From: Cytospora piceicola
Taxonomy: Eukaryota; Ascomycota; Sordariomycetes; Diaporthales; Cytosporaceae
NCBI GenBank assembly: GCA_023375675.1
Contig: JALQBC010000028.1
Location: 62,001 to 126,000, forward strand
DNA: 64,000 nt
Direction: 5' to 3'
This document shows positions 21,993-33,871 of this stretch, in pieces. The translations under genes were made by a program, and so were the position numbers. The notes beneath the pieces were generated by a model, which ran no database searches, had not been told where the DNA came from, and saw nothing but the letters and a program-made list of their open reading frames with translations. Each line of letters starts with the position of its first letter. Within the stretch, counting starts at the first letter, position 1.

Positions 21993-24825
21993 ATGTCATT
22001 CAGACTCTCCCTTTCAGACAGTCGAGGACAAAAGGAGGACGAGTCCAACCCGGCGAGATTGGCCGCACCGAAGAACCTTAGGCGCACCAGTTCGATGCCC
22101 AAGGAGACTACACCCATACCTGAAGACCTGAACCTCGACACCTCCCTTACCGCGGACACCCCTTCTCCTGAAATTCTGCCCGGTCCCCACCGCCGCAACC
22201 TCGTCTTTCCTGATCCTGTTGCTTTTAGGTGAGTGCGCCTGTCGGCCCTTACCCCTGAACCCGGCCTATCGAACAATCTCTAATCTGCCCTCCGTATCAT
22301 AAAGATACCTTGCCGAGGACCCTTCAGTTCAGGTCGTCGACAGCCGCGGCGAACTTCGTGGCTACGAGCTCTACCTAGTTGAGCAATGGGCATGCTCTCG
22401 CCAGTCCCCGACCCTCGTCATCGTCACCTATACTGGAGACCCGAAACACTCAGTGATAGTAGGCGTGCTTGCCATACCAGCAGATGAGGATGAATGGACA
22501 CCACGGTTGAAGGTCTACTTCAAGGCCTTGCAGCATTACCATGCCAGACCGAAAGAGACGGAACTGGGCGAACTGATGATAACCAACCTGAGCAGCTTCC
22601 CTTCTGCCCTCACTGTCATATCTGTACCCGGGGGCGACATCAAGAAGCACAGGCGAGTTTTTATTGTCAATGAAGACCTGAAAAGAATGGGCTGTTCCGG
22701 CCGGTCTGGCATGACTTTGTCGGACCCTACACCAGCGACCCAGGCGAAGTTCTATTCGACCTACAAAATCCATGACAAGGTCCCATTTTTCGAAGCCGTG
22801 ATGGATCTTGTTAAGCTGTGTCAGGTGGCACTGTTTATTTTCGATATGCTGGGTCAGGAGTACATCGACGGCTTACTCTGTGATGTCACTGAGACGGCGA
22901 TCGGTAACTGGTGGACCAAAGTCGGCTCTGAATACTACAACATGGAACCTACGGACGGCATCCTGGGCCCTACCACCGTGGCAGCGTTACTCGGCATGCT
23001 TATGGGTGCACGAAACCGGCTGAGCTCATACGGTGTTACGGTGGCCAAGGACGTCTTCGACGTTGATGCTTCCAAGAGGGCCATTGGTCACTTCCAAAAG
23101 TCACAGAAGCTGGAGAAGACAAGGAGGCTAAACAGGCAGACCCTGATGCAGCTCCACAAGGCCACCGCCAAAGCTGCGGCTGGAGACGAATGGGGCGTAC
23201 ATAAAGCAATAGGGGCGACAGTCTCGCAATTCGGCAAAAGGGGGGAGATATTGGGCGGTGTTATTGGAACCCGCGAAAAGGCCGGAATTGGCGAGATTGA
23301 GACTGTCGATATAGACAAGTTTAGGGAGCTTGTCTTCGGTGAGCGAGCCAAGTGGCTCTGGCTGGGAAAGCCACGAAGACCAGCACTGGAGCATAACGAG
23401 AGGTCGATACCAGACATGACCAACATGCTGCTATTTGGTAAAGAAGAGGAGAAGGAGAAGGAGAAAGACAAAGAGAAGGAAAGGCAGAGAGAAAAGGACA
23501 GGGAAAATGAAAAAGAAAAGGAGAAGGAGATGGAGAAGGAGAAGGAGTTTGAGCGTCCAAGCCGCACCAAGACCAATTCATTACCACTGGAGGATCCTGA
23601 ACTCATCCTGCGATCGAAGGACCAGTCGACGACAGCGTATTCAGATACAACGCCAGGCTCAGCCCTGACTATGACAGAAAGTGCGGGCGATCAAGGAATC
23701 CACAAGGTAGTCTTCAAGAGTGTAGCAGATCGAGTTAGCGATGCTCGCTCTAGGCTTGGCCGCATCGGCGATGCTGTTGGCGGTGGGCTTAGGGGACATT
23801 CAAGTCGCCCATCGAGGGACGAGACAGCGGAGAGCGCTGGAAATGCCAGCAATAGCATTGGAAGCCTGGTGATGTCTTCAAGTCTGTCGAGTTCTGTCGC
23901 GTCAGGACGTGCTTTCACCTGGAAGAGCAAACCCGAGGAATACGCGAATGCCTTCCAGCGGAAGCATCCGGATTACGATGTGCAGCTTGTTAACGAAGCC
24001 ACTCAAGCGTCTCGGATGACGCCTGCGGGAACACTTTCGCCCTTACAGGAAGCACGGGGCTCGGTGTCAGAAGCACATGATCCGCGCAAGGGCTTGGCAG
24101 GAAATGCTAGTGTTGCGCCGTTTACAGTGGAGGAGGTTGAGTTGCAAGGGCCCTTCTTGCAAGCAGAGCGCAGTGGAGAGGCACCAATGTCAGTAGCACA
24201 GCGGCGGCATAGTTTGGCTGTGGCGGGATCCCCTCTCGAAACTCCGCCGAACGAAAACCGCTGGCCCCGCCGGATGTCCTTCAGCGCTGCCTCAGAGGCC
24301 ATCCTTCGGTGGGACGAGATTGTCAACCTACACGATGAACCCACGACTCTCGAGGAACAAGTCGCAGCCGCCGAGCTTGCGCAATACCTGCACGCGCACG
24401 TTCTCGCGCTTTCCAAGACCCTCTCACCCTGGGTCTCCTCCAAGGTAGATGCCGTGGAAGCCTTGGAACAGACTTACACCACCCAGCAGGATACTCTCAA
24501 AGATGCCTACTATGTACTCAGCGATGAGTACGAGCGGGTCAAGCAAAACTCGGCCGAAATGATCGCTGAGGAGAAGGGGAGGGTCACTGAGGCGATTAAG
24601 GATGTCGAGGTGCAGGTGGCGAAGCTGGAGTACGAAATCTCTGCTCTGGTCAGTAAAGTGGAAGACGTCGAGGACGGAGTGGCGGGCTTCGAGGCCAGCG
24701 TCGAGGAAGTGGAGAAGCGCGCGGAGGAGTTGAAGACGCAGCTCGAGACGGAGAGTTGGCTGCATTGGGCAGTCAGAACCCTGACGGGAATCGGGACTGG
24801 GCCAAACATTACCAGGGAGAGTTGA
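21993..24825 (+). CDS. STB6/STB2-like protein (Sin3-associated family N-terminal domain)
   Basis: Homologue of the yeast Stb2/Stb6 proteins, found as Sin3 histone-deacetylase binding partners; exact role in filamentous fungi unclear. Exons 21993-22228 and 22305-24825 (intron 76 bp) give 918 aa. The splice joins DPVAFR to YLAEDPSVQVVDSRGELRGY and VEQWACSRQSPTLVIVTYTG, the conserved STB6 N-terminal domain (about 75-390), which continues through GVLAIPADEDEWTPRLKVYF and DGILGPTTVAALLGMLMGAR. A highly charged Lys/Glu tract follows at about 410-445 (GAGAAG-type codons), then a Ser-rich linker and a predicted coiled coil near 800-890. The tail contains WLHWAVRTLTGIGTGPN. The upstream exon was identified from the shared phase and the short N-terminal segment starting MSFRLSLSDSRG. 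Confidence 0.85.
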
Positions 24826-25396
24826 GCTGCTGGATCAAGATGTCCCCCGAAGAAAGGATTTGGATATCATTGTACATGTCCTGGGATCATTGGCTGCATC
24901 TTGGGGCAGTTGGATGCGAGCATTCCCAAGCTTGGGCGAATGGAGTTCACACGGCGGCCACTGGTCATATTGAGTTTACGGAAGCTGTATATCTTTGTAT
25001 GGCGCATGGGCCATGAAATAATTGTCTGTTTTCTCAGGAAGGGAGAATGTCTAGAACCTAATGTCACATACATAAATTGGAGGTGTCCACCCCCGATGCT
25101 CTAAAGCACCCGCGCAATTTTGATGATGCCAAGTCATTATGGCCCTTTACTGCCTATGATCGGTGTGAAGTACTTGCCTCTCCCAGTACCCAGATGTAAA
25201 AACATCAAAATCATGCTCAACAAGACCGCCGACATCGTTTCGAAACATTTGGGCATGCTTCATCCATCGCTGAGCTGTCCTCTCCTCTCTCTCTTTCTCT
25301 CTCTCTCTCGCCCTGTAGGAGACACAGCGCCTCTCTTTCCAAACGCTGTAACGTGTCCACCATAATTCGAGTTTCCCAACATCTCACGCCGACTCT
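24826..25396. other. Convergent intergenic region
   Basis: Between the 3' ends of the STB6-like gene (+) and TIM10 (-). It contains a CT-rich microsatellite (about 25279-25309). No coding signal was seen. Confidence 0.6.
25279..25309. repeat. (CT)n microsatellite
   Basis: Tandem CT dinucleotides interrupted by single T insertions, just downstream of the TIM10 stop codon. Confidence 0.9.
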
Positions 25397-25778
25397 TTAT
25401 CGGCCAAAACCACCGCCGCCGCCAGCCATCGCCTGCTGTTGTTGCTGCTGTAATATGTCCGAGACCTTCAGGTGGACGTCGAAGAACTTGGCCGCGCACC
25501 GATCGAGACAGACGCCCTCGCCCTTGTTGATCTCGCCCTCGCGGTAGTCGTTGGGGACGCACTTCTTCTGGCAGGCCTTTGTAAGGCTGTGGAGACGCGG
25601 CGCACAGAAAAGGTTAGTCGTAATGCACTCGTGCGACAGCACAGATACTGATTGATGCGGGTGGGTGTAGCCTTGCTTACCGGTTCATCATGTCGGCCAT
25701 GAGCTTCATCTCAGCCTCGATGGCGCCGATCTTCTCGGCCGAAGATGGCTGTTTTTGGCCGAAACCGAGGAACGACAT
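25397..25778 (-). CDS. TIM10: Mitochondrial import chaperone TIM10
   Basis: Small intermembrane-space chaperone that with Tim9 escorts hydrophobic carrier precursors to the TIM22 complex. Exons (minus) 25778-25681 and 25586-25397 with a 94-bp intron give 95 aa, typical for the family. The N-terminus [19 protein letters not shown] and the helix [12 protein letters not shown] precede twin CX3C motifs CQKKC (38-42) and CLDRC (59-63), 16 residues apart, followed by [15 protein letters not shown]. The C-terminus is a short Gln run plus Gly-rich tail. The unspliced frame lacks the first Met and the conserved N-terminus. The start gives the standard fungal N-terminus. Confidence 0.97.
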
Positions 25779-26474
25779 ATTGGGCGATAGGGTGAGATGT
25801 GTTGTGAGGCTATAATGAGACTCTTGTCTGTCTGCTTCGTGGTTGTTGAGGGTTGTTTGTTTGCGATAGCTTGGTACGGGAGTAAGTTACAGTCGGAGTG
25901 AGTAGCTTTGAGGTTCCGTCGCACCCAAAAAATCGGTCCGCCAGTGACGTTTGTCCTGCAGGGCCGGTCACCCGTTGAAAGTTATGTGGGTCGGCTCCCT
26001 GGTCCTCATTGGTCAATCATGACAGCTCCCGCTACTATTTAAAAATTTCCTTGGGAGCTTGCGATGTCTTCAAATAGTAGCATCGTCTCTACATTTCTTC
26101 ACCACCAATAAATACTCCGGTCGCCTTATTGCAGGCTCTCCTCACGGCCAGGAAGTCGTGAATGTTCATACACATGGTCTCGTTAGGACCATGAGGGAAA
26201 ACACCATTCCACAACTGTGAGTAAACCTTCCTTTTTCAATCTTATAGCTCCAGCATTCAAGGCATCGCGTGATGAAACCGCATAAATACATTAGAACCGT
26301 TGCGACTGACATGACCTTCGGGTCGTGCATGATCATAACTGCCAACTCTCTGACTCTTTGCCTGCAATGATTCTGCTATCCCCTCGAGCACTCCTTACTG
26401 TGACCTCCAGTTTGCTGATTAGCCTCTTTACCTTACAGAATGTTTATATAGCTCCAAGGAAGGACGACTTCAAC
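25779..26474. other. Divergent promoter region (TIM10 / LysRS)
   Basis: About 0.7 kb shared between two nuclear genes for mitochondrial proteins on opposite strands. No coding signal outside the possible LysRS N-terminal extension (in-frame ATGs at 26325 and 26367) and no named regulatory motif recognised. Confidence 0.55.
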
Positions 26475-28626
26475 ATGGCTCCGTGCCTGAATTTCCTGCG
26501 TCCATACGCCTTGCAGCCCCTGGCGACGGGCTCCTCGGGATGCTCTGCCTCCGCCTACCTTCGGTTCTACGAACTAGCGAGGCAGAAGTCCCGCGCCGCT
26601 TGTCACAGGAACAAGAGTACTAAGTCTGGTAACTCTGAGACGCTGGATGGGGGTGCTTACAAGCCTGAAGAGCGCAGTGCCCTTATGGCATTCCGCATCA
26701 AAGAGCTCAAGAAGGAGAACGCTCTGGTCTATCCTAGGCTGAAGCGTTATGCCGAGCCTATGACTATTAGTCGGTTTAGAACCGAGTATGACTACAAAAT
26801 GAAAGATACTTCGCAGTCGCAAACGGAAATAGTGACACTCGGCGGTATGTTCCATTTGCTGTCCGTGCCTGCCATTGCAAAGCTGACCCACGTATAGGGC
26901 GTATTCGTTCCATCTCCAGGCTTGGAAGCAAGCTCTTCTTCATGAGAATCGTCATGGATGGCTCCATGATCCAAGCAGTTCTCAATCTGAGCAAGCTGGT
27001 TGATGGCACGGACACGGAGCAGTTCATGCAGCTGAGCCGCCTGGCTCAGAGAGGAGATCACATCTGTAAGTCCTGGAACGTCAGAGGTTGATTCACCCGG
27101 CGCTGTTTTTGACTGACAATTTTTTCATAGCCGTGACCGGGCGACCGATGCGAACAAAAACAGGGGAACTGTCTATTGAGGCTATACATCTCCCGCAACT
27201 AGTTGCTCCCAGCTTAGCACCGCTACCGCAAACAATCCCTGAAGAAGCTCGGATGCATCAGCGGCACATGGACCTGCTTCTCAACCGACCAGCTGAGCAC
27301 ATGTTGCGAGTGAGGTCCTACATGACCACTCACCTCAGGCAATACCTGGAAAATTCACTGGGCTGCATTGAGGTCCAAACTCCCATCTTGGCTGCCAATG
27401 CAGGAGGTGCCATGGCTCGACCCTTTGCCACCACTGCCACTGAGTTCCCAGAGAAGCAACTGGCTCTGCGCATAGCACCTGAGCTCTGGTTGAAGCGGCT
27501 CGTTGTCGGTGGCTTTGACAGAGTCTACGAGATCGGACCGGCGTTCAGAAACGAAGGCATCGACTCTACGCACAACCCGGAGTTTACCATGTGCGAGTTC
27601 TACCTCTCATACTACAACCTAGACCAGGTAATGAGAGAAACAAGAAAGTTGTTTCTCAGTCTTGCGAAAGGCGTTGCCAAGTTCAAGGAAAAGCATAATA
27701 TCCTCCTGGAACATCCGGACCCCCGGCTATTCGAGGGAGAGTGGGAAGTGGTCGATTTCATTCCGGCTCTCAACAAGGCCCTTGGTCACCAACTTCCAGA
27801 CCTAGAATCCCCAGACGCCGTCGGGGAGATCATCAAGATCCTCGAAGAGAAGAACAAGACATGGCACAAGTCACTGCCACCGAACCCCTCCCTCCCCAAG
27901 CTACTTGATCACATGGCAGCCGCGGCTCTCGAGCCACAGTCTCAAGGCAAGCCAATCTTCATTGCCAAGCACCCGGTGTGCATGTCTCCCCTTGCCAAGT
28001 CCTTCGTCTGCCCCATCACGAACCAGCTCGTCTCAGCGCGCGCCGAGGTGTTCTTTGACGGTAGCGAGCTGGCGAACATGTACGAGGAGGAGAACGACCC
28101 CTTCGTACAGAGACGCAAGTTTGTTGAGCAGGCCAAGTTGAAGCTACAAGCTCAACAGCAGGCAGCGTCGCGGGGTGAGGAGCCTGCTGAAGATGATGAG
28201 CCCCCTCATATCATCGATCACCAGTACATCTCTGTTCTGGAGTCCGGACTGCCGCCCACAGGTGGCTGGGGCTGTGGTGTGGATAGGCTGGTGATGATGT
28301 TCACGGGCGCGAAGAGGATCAGTGATGTGCTGCCGTTCGGCAACTTGAGGAACGTGGTTGGGCTGGCATCTACAGGCCCGCAGAACCAGACCAAGAAGGG
28401 CACTGTTGTGGAGGAGACCGACTTGAAGGTTGGAAATTCGAGCACCAACGAGCACACCGTTTCAGACACGGCGGGGATGAACAAGGAGGCCAAGCCTGAG
28501 GGCGCGGCAGACGATGCGCTTCGCTTCGTCATGGGTCTCGACGCGGCTGACGAGGCAGATACGTCAAAGGATGATCGTGCGCGTCAGCATGGCCACGGCG
28601 AAGATGGCAAGGAGAAAGCATCATAG
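26475..28626 (+). CDS. MSK1: Lysyl-tRNA synthetase, mitochondrial (class II)
   Basis: Charges mitochondrial tRNA-Lys. Exons 26475-26844, 26898-27065, 27131-28626 (introns 53 and 65 bp) give 677 aa. In-frame ATGs at 26367 and 26325 would add 36 or 50 residues; I prefer 26475 (CAACATGG context, MAPCLNFLRPYALQPLA, a plausible mitochondrial leader). The OB-fold anticodon-binding part (RIRSISRLGSKLFFMRIVMD) spans exons 1-2. The catalytic core follows: LLLNRPAEHMLRVRSYM, VQTPIL, APELWLKRLVVGGFDRVYEI, class II motif 2 FRNEGIDSTHNPEFTMCEFY (from about 318) and motif 3 GWGCGVDRLVMMFTG (from about 558). A poorly conserved acidic tail of about 90 residues follows motif 3. The divergent neighbour is TIM10. 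Confidence 0.93.
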
Positions 28627-29454
28627 AAAGACAGGTTGAGGTTGGATGTGTAATGTGTACGATCATCTATCTGGTGAGGCGATGTGATTGCGAGGCATAC
28701 AGACGTAGACAGAGAGAGATATACCCCACTGGACAGACATGATTCGGTTTCTTCTCCCCCATTATATTTGCGGACTCGTATAGATCAAAATTGCGTGAAT
28801 TCCACTTTCCCAGTCGTGAAAAGCGGAAGATTTGCTCCCGAGGCCAATCCCTTGCAAACCTTGTTGATTGTCCTGTCCTCTACAGCAATTCTCTTATCAG
28901 TGACTAAGTACTAGTCAGCCAGTATACCAAGTATAGTAAGGTTCGTCCCCTGAGGCGTGAACGTCGAAGCCCTGCGTGGCTAGATTGGTGGGGGTTGCAG
29001 GGGCCCGTTATAAGCAGCGGGGTGCTGGCTTCAAGGTGCCAGGGGTGCCTGACCAGTGGTAAGCATGAGACATACCCCAAAAGGGCCGAAAGATACAGTC
29101 CAGTAGGAGTTGGGCGGCTGTTTTACTGTACATAGATGGCACCTGCAGCACTGCATTTTTGCATTTCCCCATTCCGGTGGCTAACAATCCCATATTCCAC
29201 ACCCGCCGCCGCCCGCGCCTACCGTAATGCCGGTACATAGTATATCCAGGTACCTACCTGGGTAGAGAGGTACACAGTAATCAAATGGTACGTACTATGG
29301 TGCGTATGTATGTACCTTTGTGTGGTACTCATACATAAGCTGCTCATCAGGAGTCGGATCATCACTTCCATTTTCTTCCTACGTGCTTGTGACTGACATG
29401 GCATAGGTAGATACCGACCTAATGTACCTGACATACATGCCTGACTGTATGTAT

Positions 29455-29500
29455 GTACCATACCATGTATACCATACCATGTATACCATACCATGTACCC
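29455..29500. repeat. 14-bp tandem repeat (GTATACCATACCAT)
   Basis: Two perfect 14-bp copies flanked by two partial copies. It lies 0.6 kb upstream of the wc-2 start codon. Confidence 0.93.
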
Positions 29501-29864
29501 GTGATCTTGTAGTGTACCTAGCATGGCATTTCCTTAGCCGATTGTCAATTTCTATAGCTGTTTACCTTTTCCCTTTTCATTTTTTCCCCCTCCTCCCGCT
29601 CTGATTAAACCTAGCTTGTTTCTACCTACCTCCTTGGTACCGTAGTGTGCTGTAACGTCTCCAAGATTCATTTCTTCAAGGAATCCATTGGCGTTGGACC
29701 CTTTTTTCCTTTTTTTTTTTTCTTGTTTCTCCTTCATGTCGACGTTGTCTTGATCAAGACACACACCACTTACATACATAACAACGGGTCGAGTCACTCA
29801 TCCATCGTCCACCATTCACTGTCCACTATCCACCGCCCAAGCGCCCCTCCGGCCTGCAGCAGGT

Positions 29865-30098
29865 ATGCGAATCTGCGAAAAGGCCCTGAAATACAGCGAC
29901 TCAGTACCACTCCCCACCAATACCATCCTCTGCGCCAGAACCCCCTCGATGCAGTGCCAGGCTTATCAGCACCTGTTGACGATACACGCTACGGCAGAGC
30001 TTCCCGCCGCCGCCGCCGCCTCCGCCCGCCTCCGCCTCCGTAACTTGGTTGTGAGAGAAAGCTGCAGCCCTGCGGCCCAGTACCTCCAGCTCTACTAA
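29865..30098 (+). other. Candidate upstream ORF in wc-2 leader
   Basis: A 77-codon open frame in the same frame as wc-2, ended by a TAA whose last base lies 9 bases before the wc-2 ATG. It includes an Ala/Arg-rich low-complexity stretch. It is inside the mRNA only if transcription starts upstream of 29865, which the sequence alone does not show. It could also be a chance frame. Confidence 0.3.
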
Positions 30099-30107
30099 GT
30101 CTTCGCA

Positions 30108-31960
30108 ATGTCTCACGGGCCCCCGCAGCCTCCTCCGGGGGCCAATCTGTTCGGCTTCGGCATGGGCATGTCCGAAATGAACGGCGTTGGGGTACGTTTT
30201 TTCCACCCCCGTCACCATGTAGTCATTCTCGGCCCCAACATTCATTGACTACATGAATGACTACATGACACTGGTCCCCTTTCACCTTGCTTTGCTTGCT
30301 GCATCCCGTCTCTGTCCATGCCCAAAACGGACACGAATCTGGTCGCTTCTTCCTGCTGCAGCTGTTACTGTTTGGTTGGAGGAAAAAACCATGCCAAGGC
30401 CATCCACGCCTCGCTTCGCTTCTGCCTCCCACTGTTTGGCTGACCAAAAAGTCATCTGCAGATGTCCGACAGCCAAGAAATCATGTCGTTCCTCGACAAT
30501 CCCATGTTCAACTTCGACTCCATGCCCATGAACCTTGACCACCCCGACGACGTCGGCGTGGGCATGTCCACCGCCTTCAATTCCAACTCAATGGGTGCAA
30601 CCAGTCTGCAGCAACCCGCACAGTCCCAACGAAACGGCTTGCCCACCGGCAATATGGACCTGCAGAGATATCAACCAGGCCAAGCCGACGAGAACGCGCC
30701 CGGCAGTGGCCCACCGCCCATGACGAGCTTCGGCATGACCCAGCCCGCACAAGTGCCCAGCGGCTCGACACTGACCGAATTCACCAAGAGGAGAAACTGG
30801 CCGGCCAAAGTCGTCGAGGAACTAAAGGACCTCCTGATGATACTCGACGCCAACGGTCGGGTCAAGCACGTCTCCCCCAGCTTGACCGCACTGACTGGAT
30901 ACCTGCCCGAGGATATACTGGACAAGCTCCTTCGTGACTTTACCCACCCGGACGACCATGGCCTACTAGTGACCGAGTTCCACGAGGCGATCGCGTCAGG
31001 AACCCAGATGAGGCTTTTCTACAGGCTAAAGAAGAAGGATGGAGCTTACGAGATCTTCGAGTCCGTCGGCCACGCCCACATAGCAGCCGCCCGGTTCGCG
31101 CCCAACCCGAACAACCAGTCGCCCTTCTGCCAGGCCGTCTTCATCATGTCCCGGGCTTACCTGCAGCAAGAAAACGCAAGGCTGCTGGACTCCTTCCTCG
31201 AGCATAAGATAGAGAATGAGCGCCTCAGGAGACGGATAGCCGAGCTACGCAGGGAGGAGGAGGCCGACACAGAAGAGGCCGCGCGCAGCTGGCGACAGAG
31301 TCAAGAGGGCCGATCTGACGTGACGCCATCCGAAGATACCTGCATGACGCCCCTATCGCACACGACGAGCTTCTACCGAGCTTCCGACTCGGCAGCTATG
31401 CCACCACCTGAAAGGCCAAGCGCTCTCAACATCGGACTTACGAGGGAGAATCTAGAGGGCGTGACGGCAGGGAGCCGGCCAGACTCTATCAGGGACAAGA
31501 TGGCGCGCTACGAGGGCACGCACGTGGATACCATAGAAAGGCTGACTGGCCTGCGGTACCAGGAGGGCGAGAGGAGTCGGGGTATTACTACAGGCAATGC
31601 CAGCCCCACACTCATAAAGGGAGATGCAGGTATTGCGATCCCGATGGACAGGGATCCGAGGACCGGTGAGAAGAAAAAGAAACTCAAGGTTGCCGAGGAA
31701 TACGTGTGCACGGATTGCGGTGAGTTTGCGCAAACACGTGAAGTTCCTATCCCAAGCATATTCTCTGACGTTCCGCCGCAGGTACCCTTGACTCTCCCGA
31801 ATGGCGCAAGGGACCCAGTGGTCCCAAGACGCTATGCAATGCATGCGGCCTTCGATGGGCCAAGAAGGAGAAAAAAAGAAACCAGAACAACCCCGGCGGC
31901 GCAGGAGGTGGTAGTAGCATGGCAGGAAACACGGCCCTCCTGGATTCGGGCCAAGCGTGA
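30108..31960 (+). CDS. wc-2: White collar 2 (PAS / GATA-type zinc finger transcription factor)
   Basis: Partner of the blue-light photoreceptor WC-1 in the white collar complex, which drives light-induced and clock genes in the nucleus. Exons 30108-30191, 30462-31719, 31782-31960 (introns 270 and 62 bp) give 506 aa. The N-terminus [20 protein letters not shown] is the conserved start; the 270-bp intron is phase 0 and joins GVG to [14 protein letters not shown]. Conserved: [20 protein letters not shown] (about 130-150); PAS domain (about 155-275, [37 protein letters not shown]); coiled region [40 protein letters not shown]; and the zinc finger C444-x2-C447-x18-C-x2-C (YVCTDC ... [17 protein letters not shown]). 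The last intron falls in the Gly codon right after the second Cys, so the finger exists only after splicing. The open frame read without splicing is longer but loses the second half of the finger. Confidence 0.97.
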
Positions 31961-33213
31961 GAGATGCCGGTCACCAGACCTGCATCCGGCCTCGCTTCGA
32001 GCCGTCGTGTTTTGTTCTGCAACGTTTGTCTTTTAAGGCGAGCTTGCGAAGAAGTCCTTGCGATTCCTTTCCGGCGTTCCCTGGCTAGGGTGGCGTTGCA
32101 ACGACAAGGCTACCATTACGGATAGATCCTCGCGGAAGGCGTATTGGGTTGGTTTCATGGTTTCTCTTTTTTTGGGAGGGGGGGGGGCTTGTTGGAAGAT
32201 TTTTATACGGCAGCAATGGGTCCTGGGGCATGAGGTCATGAATTACGGTCGTTTTCCCTTTCTTGGAAAATATGTATACGCTCTGGAGCTTTTTTGTGTT
32301 TTTTTCAGGGGTCTTTATTCAAGCTGGGTAATAGTGTCCCACGTGGGATCGACGTGCAGCGAGCACACTGGTGCTCTGCTCTGTGTGTGGTCTGCTCTGT
32401 GTGTGGAAAGTTCAGTGGAAGAGGTTGTGGGATGGCATCGTTGAGTGTGTTTAGCTTTCGGGCCGCGAAGATGTACACTTGGTGTGAGGTGGTTATTGTG
32501 TGAGACAACATGTATAGATGACGCCTCCTGATGTTGATGGTGGTAGTGATAGTGAAGTAGATAACATATCACCTTGGAGCCCAGGCTGGTACAGGGCGCA
32601 AGAACTGGACTTTTACCTTTAAAAAGGCAATACAGATCGACAATAAGAACATATACATGTCGTGGCCCTCACCTTATTTTCTCTGGTATAGAGAGGCAGA
32701 CGCCGGGGAGAATAATGTACCCTGAAGGTTCATCAGGGTCCAAAGATCATGGTTCTCGTGGCCCTTCCTCTGCAATACCACAGATGCCACGATAGGATGG
32801 GCTCCCATTGGTCTCGAGAGGACCAAAATAGCCTGAATGGTTACAGCAGCTTGGTTTTGAAAATAGATTGGTCTGGCGGTCGGTTGTTCCAAGTTTCGGT
32901 TTCAGCTGCTTGGCCACGAGCTGTGAGGTGACGTGAGCGGGGCAGTGACGATTGATATGTACTTGTTTGGTCTGAGTGGACGGAGTGGGCTGAGTGGGCT
33001 GAGTGCTTGGAGGCCTGGAGGCCTGGGCGCCTCCCTCTTCTAACCCCTGAAATACCTTAAGTACTAAGTAGGTAGGTAATCTGGTAAGCTTCTCTTCCCA
33101 GCTTGAACAGTCCATAATCTACAATCTACAATCTTGGAGAAGCAGATCATACTGACTGAATCTTGACCTTTCATATTCTTCAGCAACAACCAAAAGGCAA
33201 AACAAAAATCAAC
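31961..33213. other. Intergenic region
   Basis: The 3' region of wc-2 and the promoter of the next plus-strand gene. It contains poly-G and poly-T runs near 32165-32190. No coding signal was seen. Confidence 0.6.
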
Positions 33214-33832
33214 ATGTCGTACGAAGACAGGAACGAACAGCCCGGTACGTACTCCCAAGATAAGCTAGCTACCCCGCGTCCCGAAGCACAAGCCAAGAGC
33301 CAAGCTCTCTCTCTTTCTCTCTCTCCTTTGAGGACGAAGAGCTTCAAGAATAGCTTCATTGTTCTTGGTACAACTGGACAGTTTGACTGACCCATGCCTT
33401 GAGTACAGAATACGGCAGTGAGAAAGATCCCGTCCATGTCTGATGTGTGAAACGATCCGAACAGCATTGCTGACTACATATTACTTGCAAACGAAAAGGC
33501 GGAGGCTATGGCTCCAATGCACGGAGCAAGTACCACCCTTTAAGCCCAACCCACGCCGGCATCTTCTGATGACATTGGAGAGGGTTTCCTCAAGCTAACA
33601 TGGCATGCCTTTGTGACAGTGCCTACCCGCGGCCAGATCCCCACGGGTGACGACGACGATGACCTGAGCGGCGCTGCCGAGCACGCCTCCCGCAACGCTG
33701 GTGGTTCCGGTGACAGGGACCTCTTCTCGAGCATCCTCGGCAACTTCATGGGCAACAAGAGCCAGCTGGCCAACGAGAACATTGACGAGCAGGGTAGGCA
33801 CACGACTCTAAAACCATAAAAGACACGCGCGT

Positions 33833-33871
<39 letters not shown>

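Larger units (their letters stand above)
28627..30107. other. Intergenic region and wc-2 promoter/leader
   Basis: About 1.5 kb between LysRS and wc-2, both plus strand. It contains a CCTACCTGGGTA-type palindromic word (29247-29270), a 14-bp tandem repeat (29455-29500) and, just before wc-2, an upstream open frame (29865-30098). No other coding signal was seen. Confidence 0.55.
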
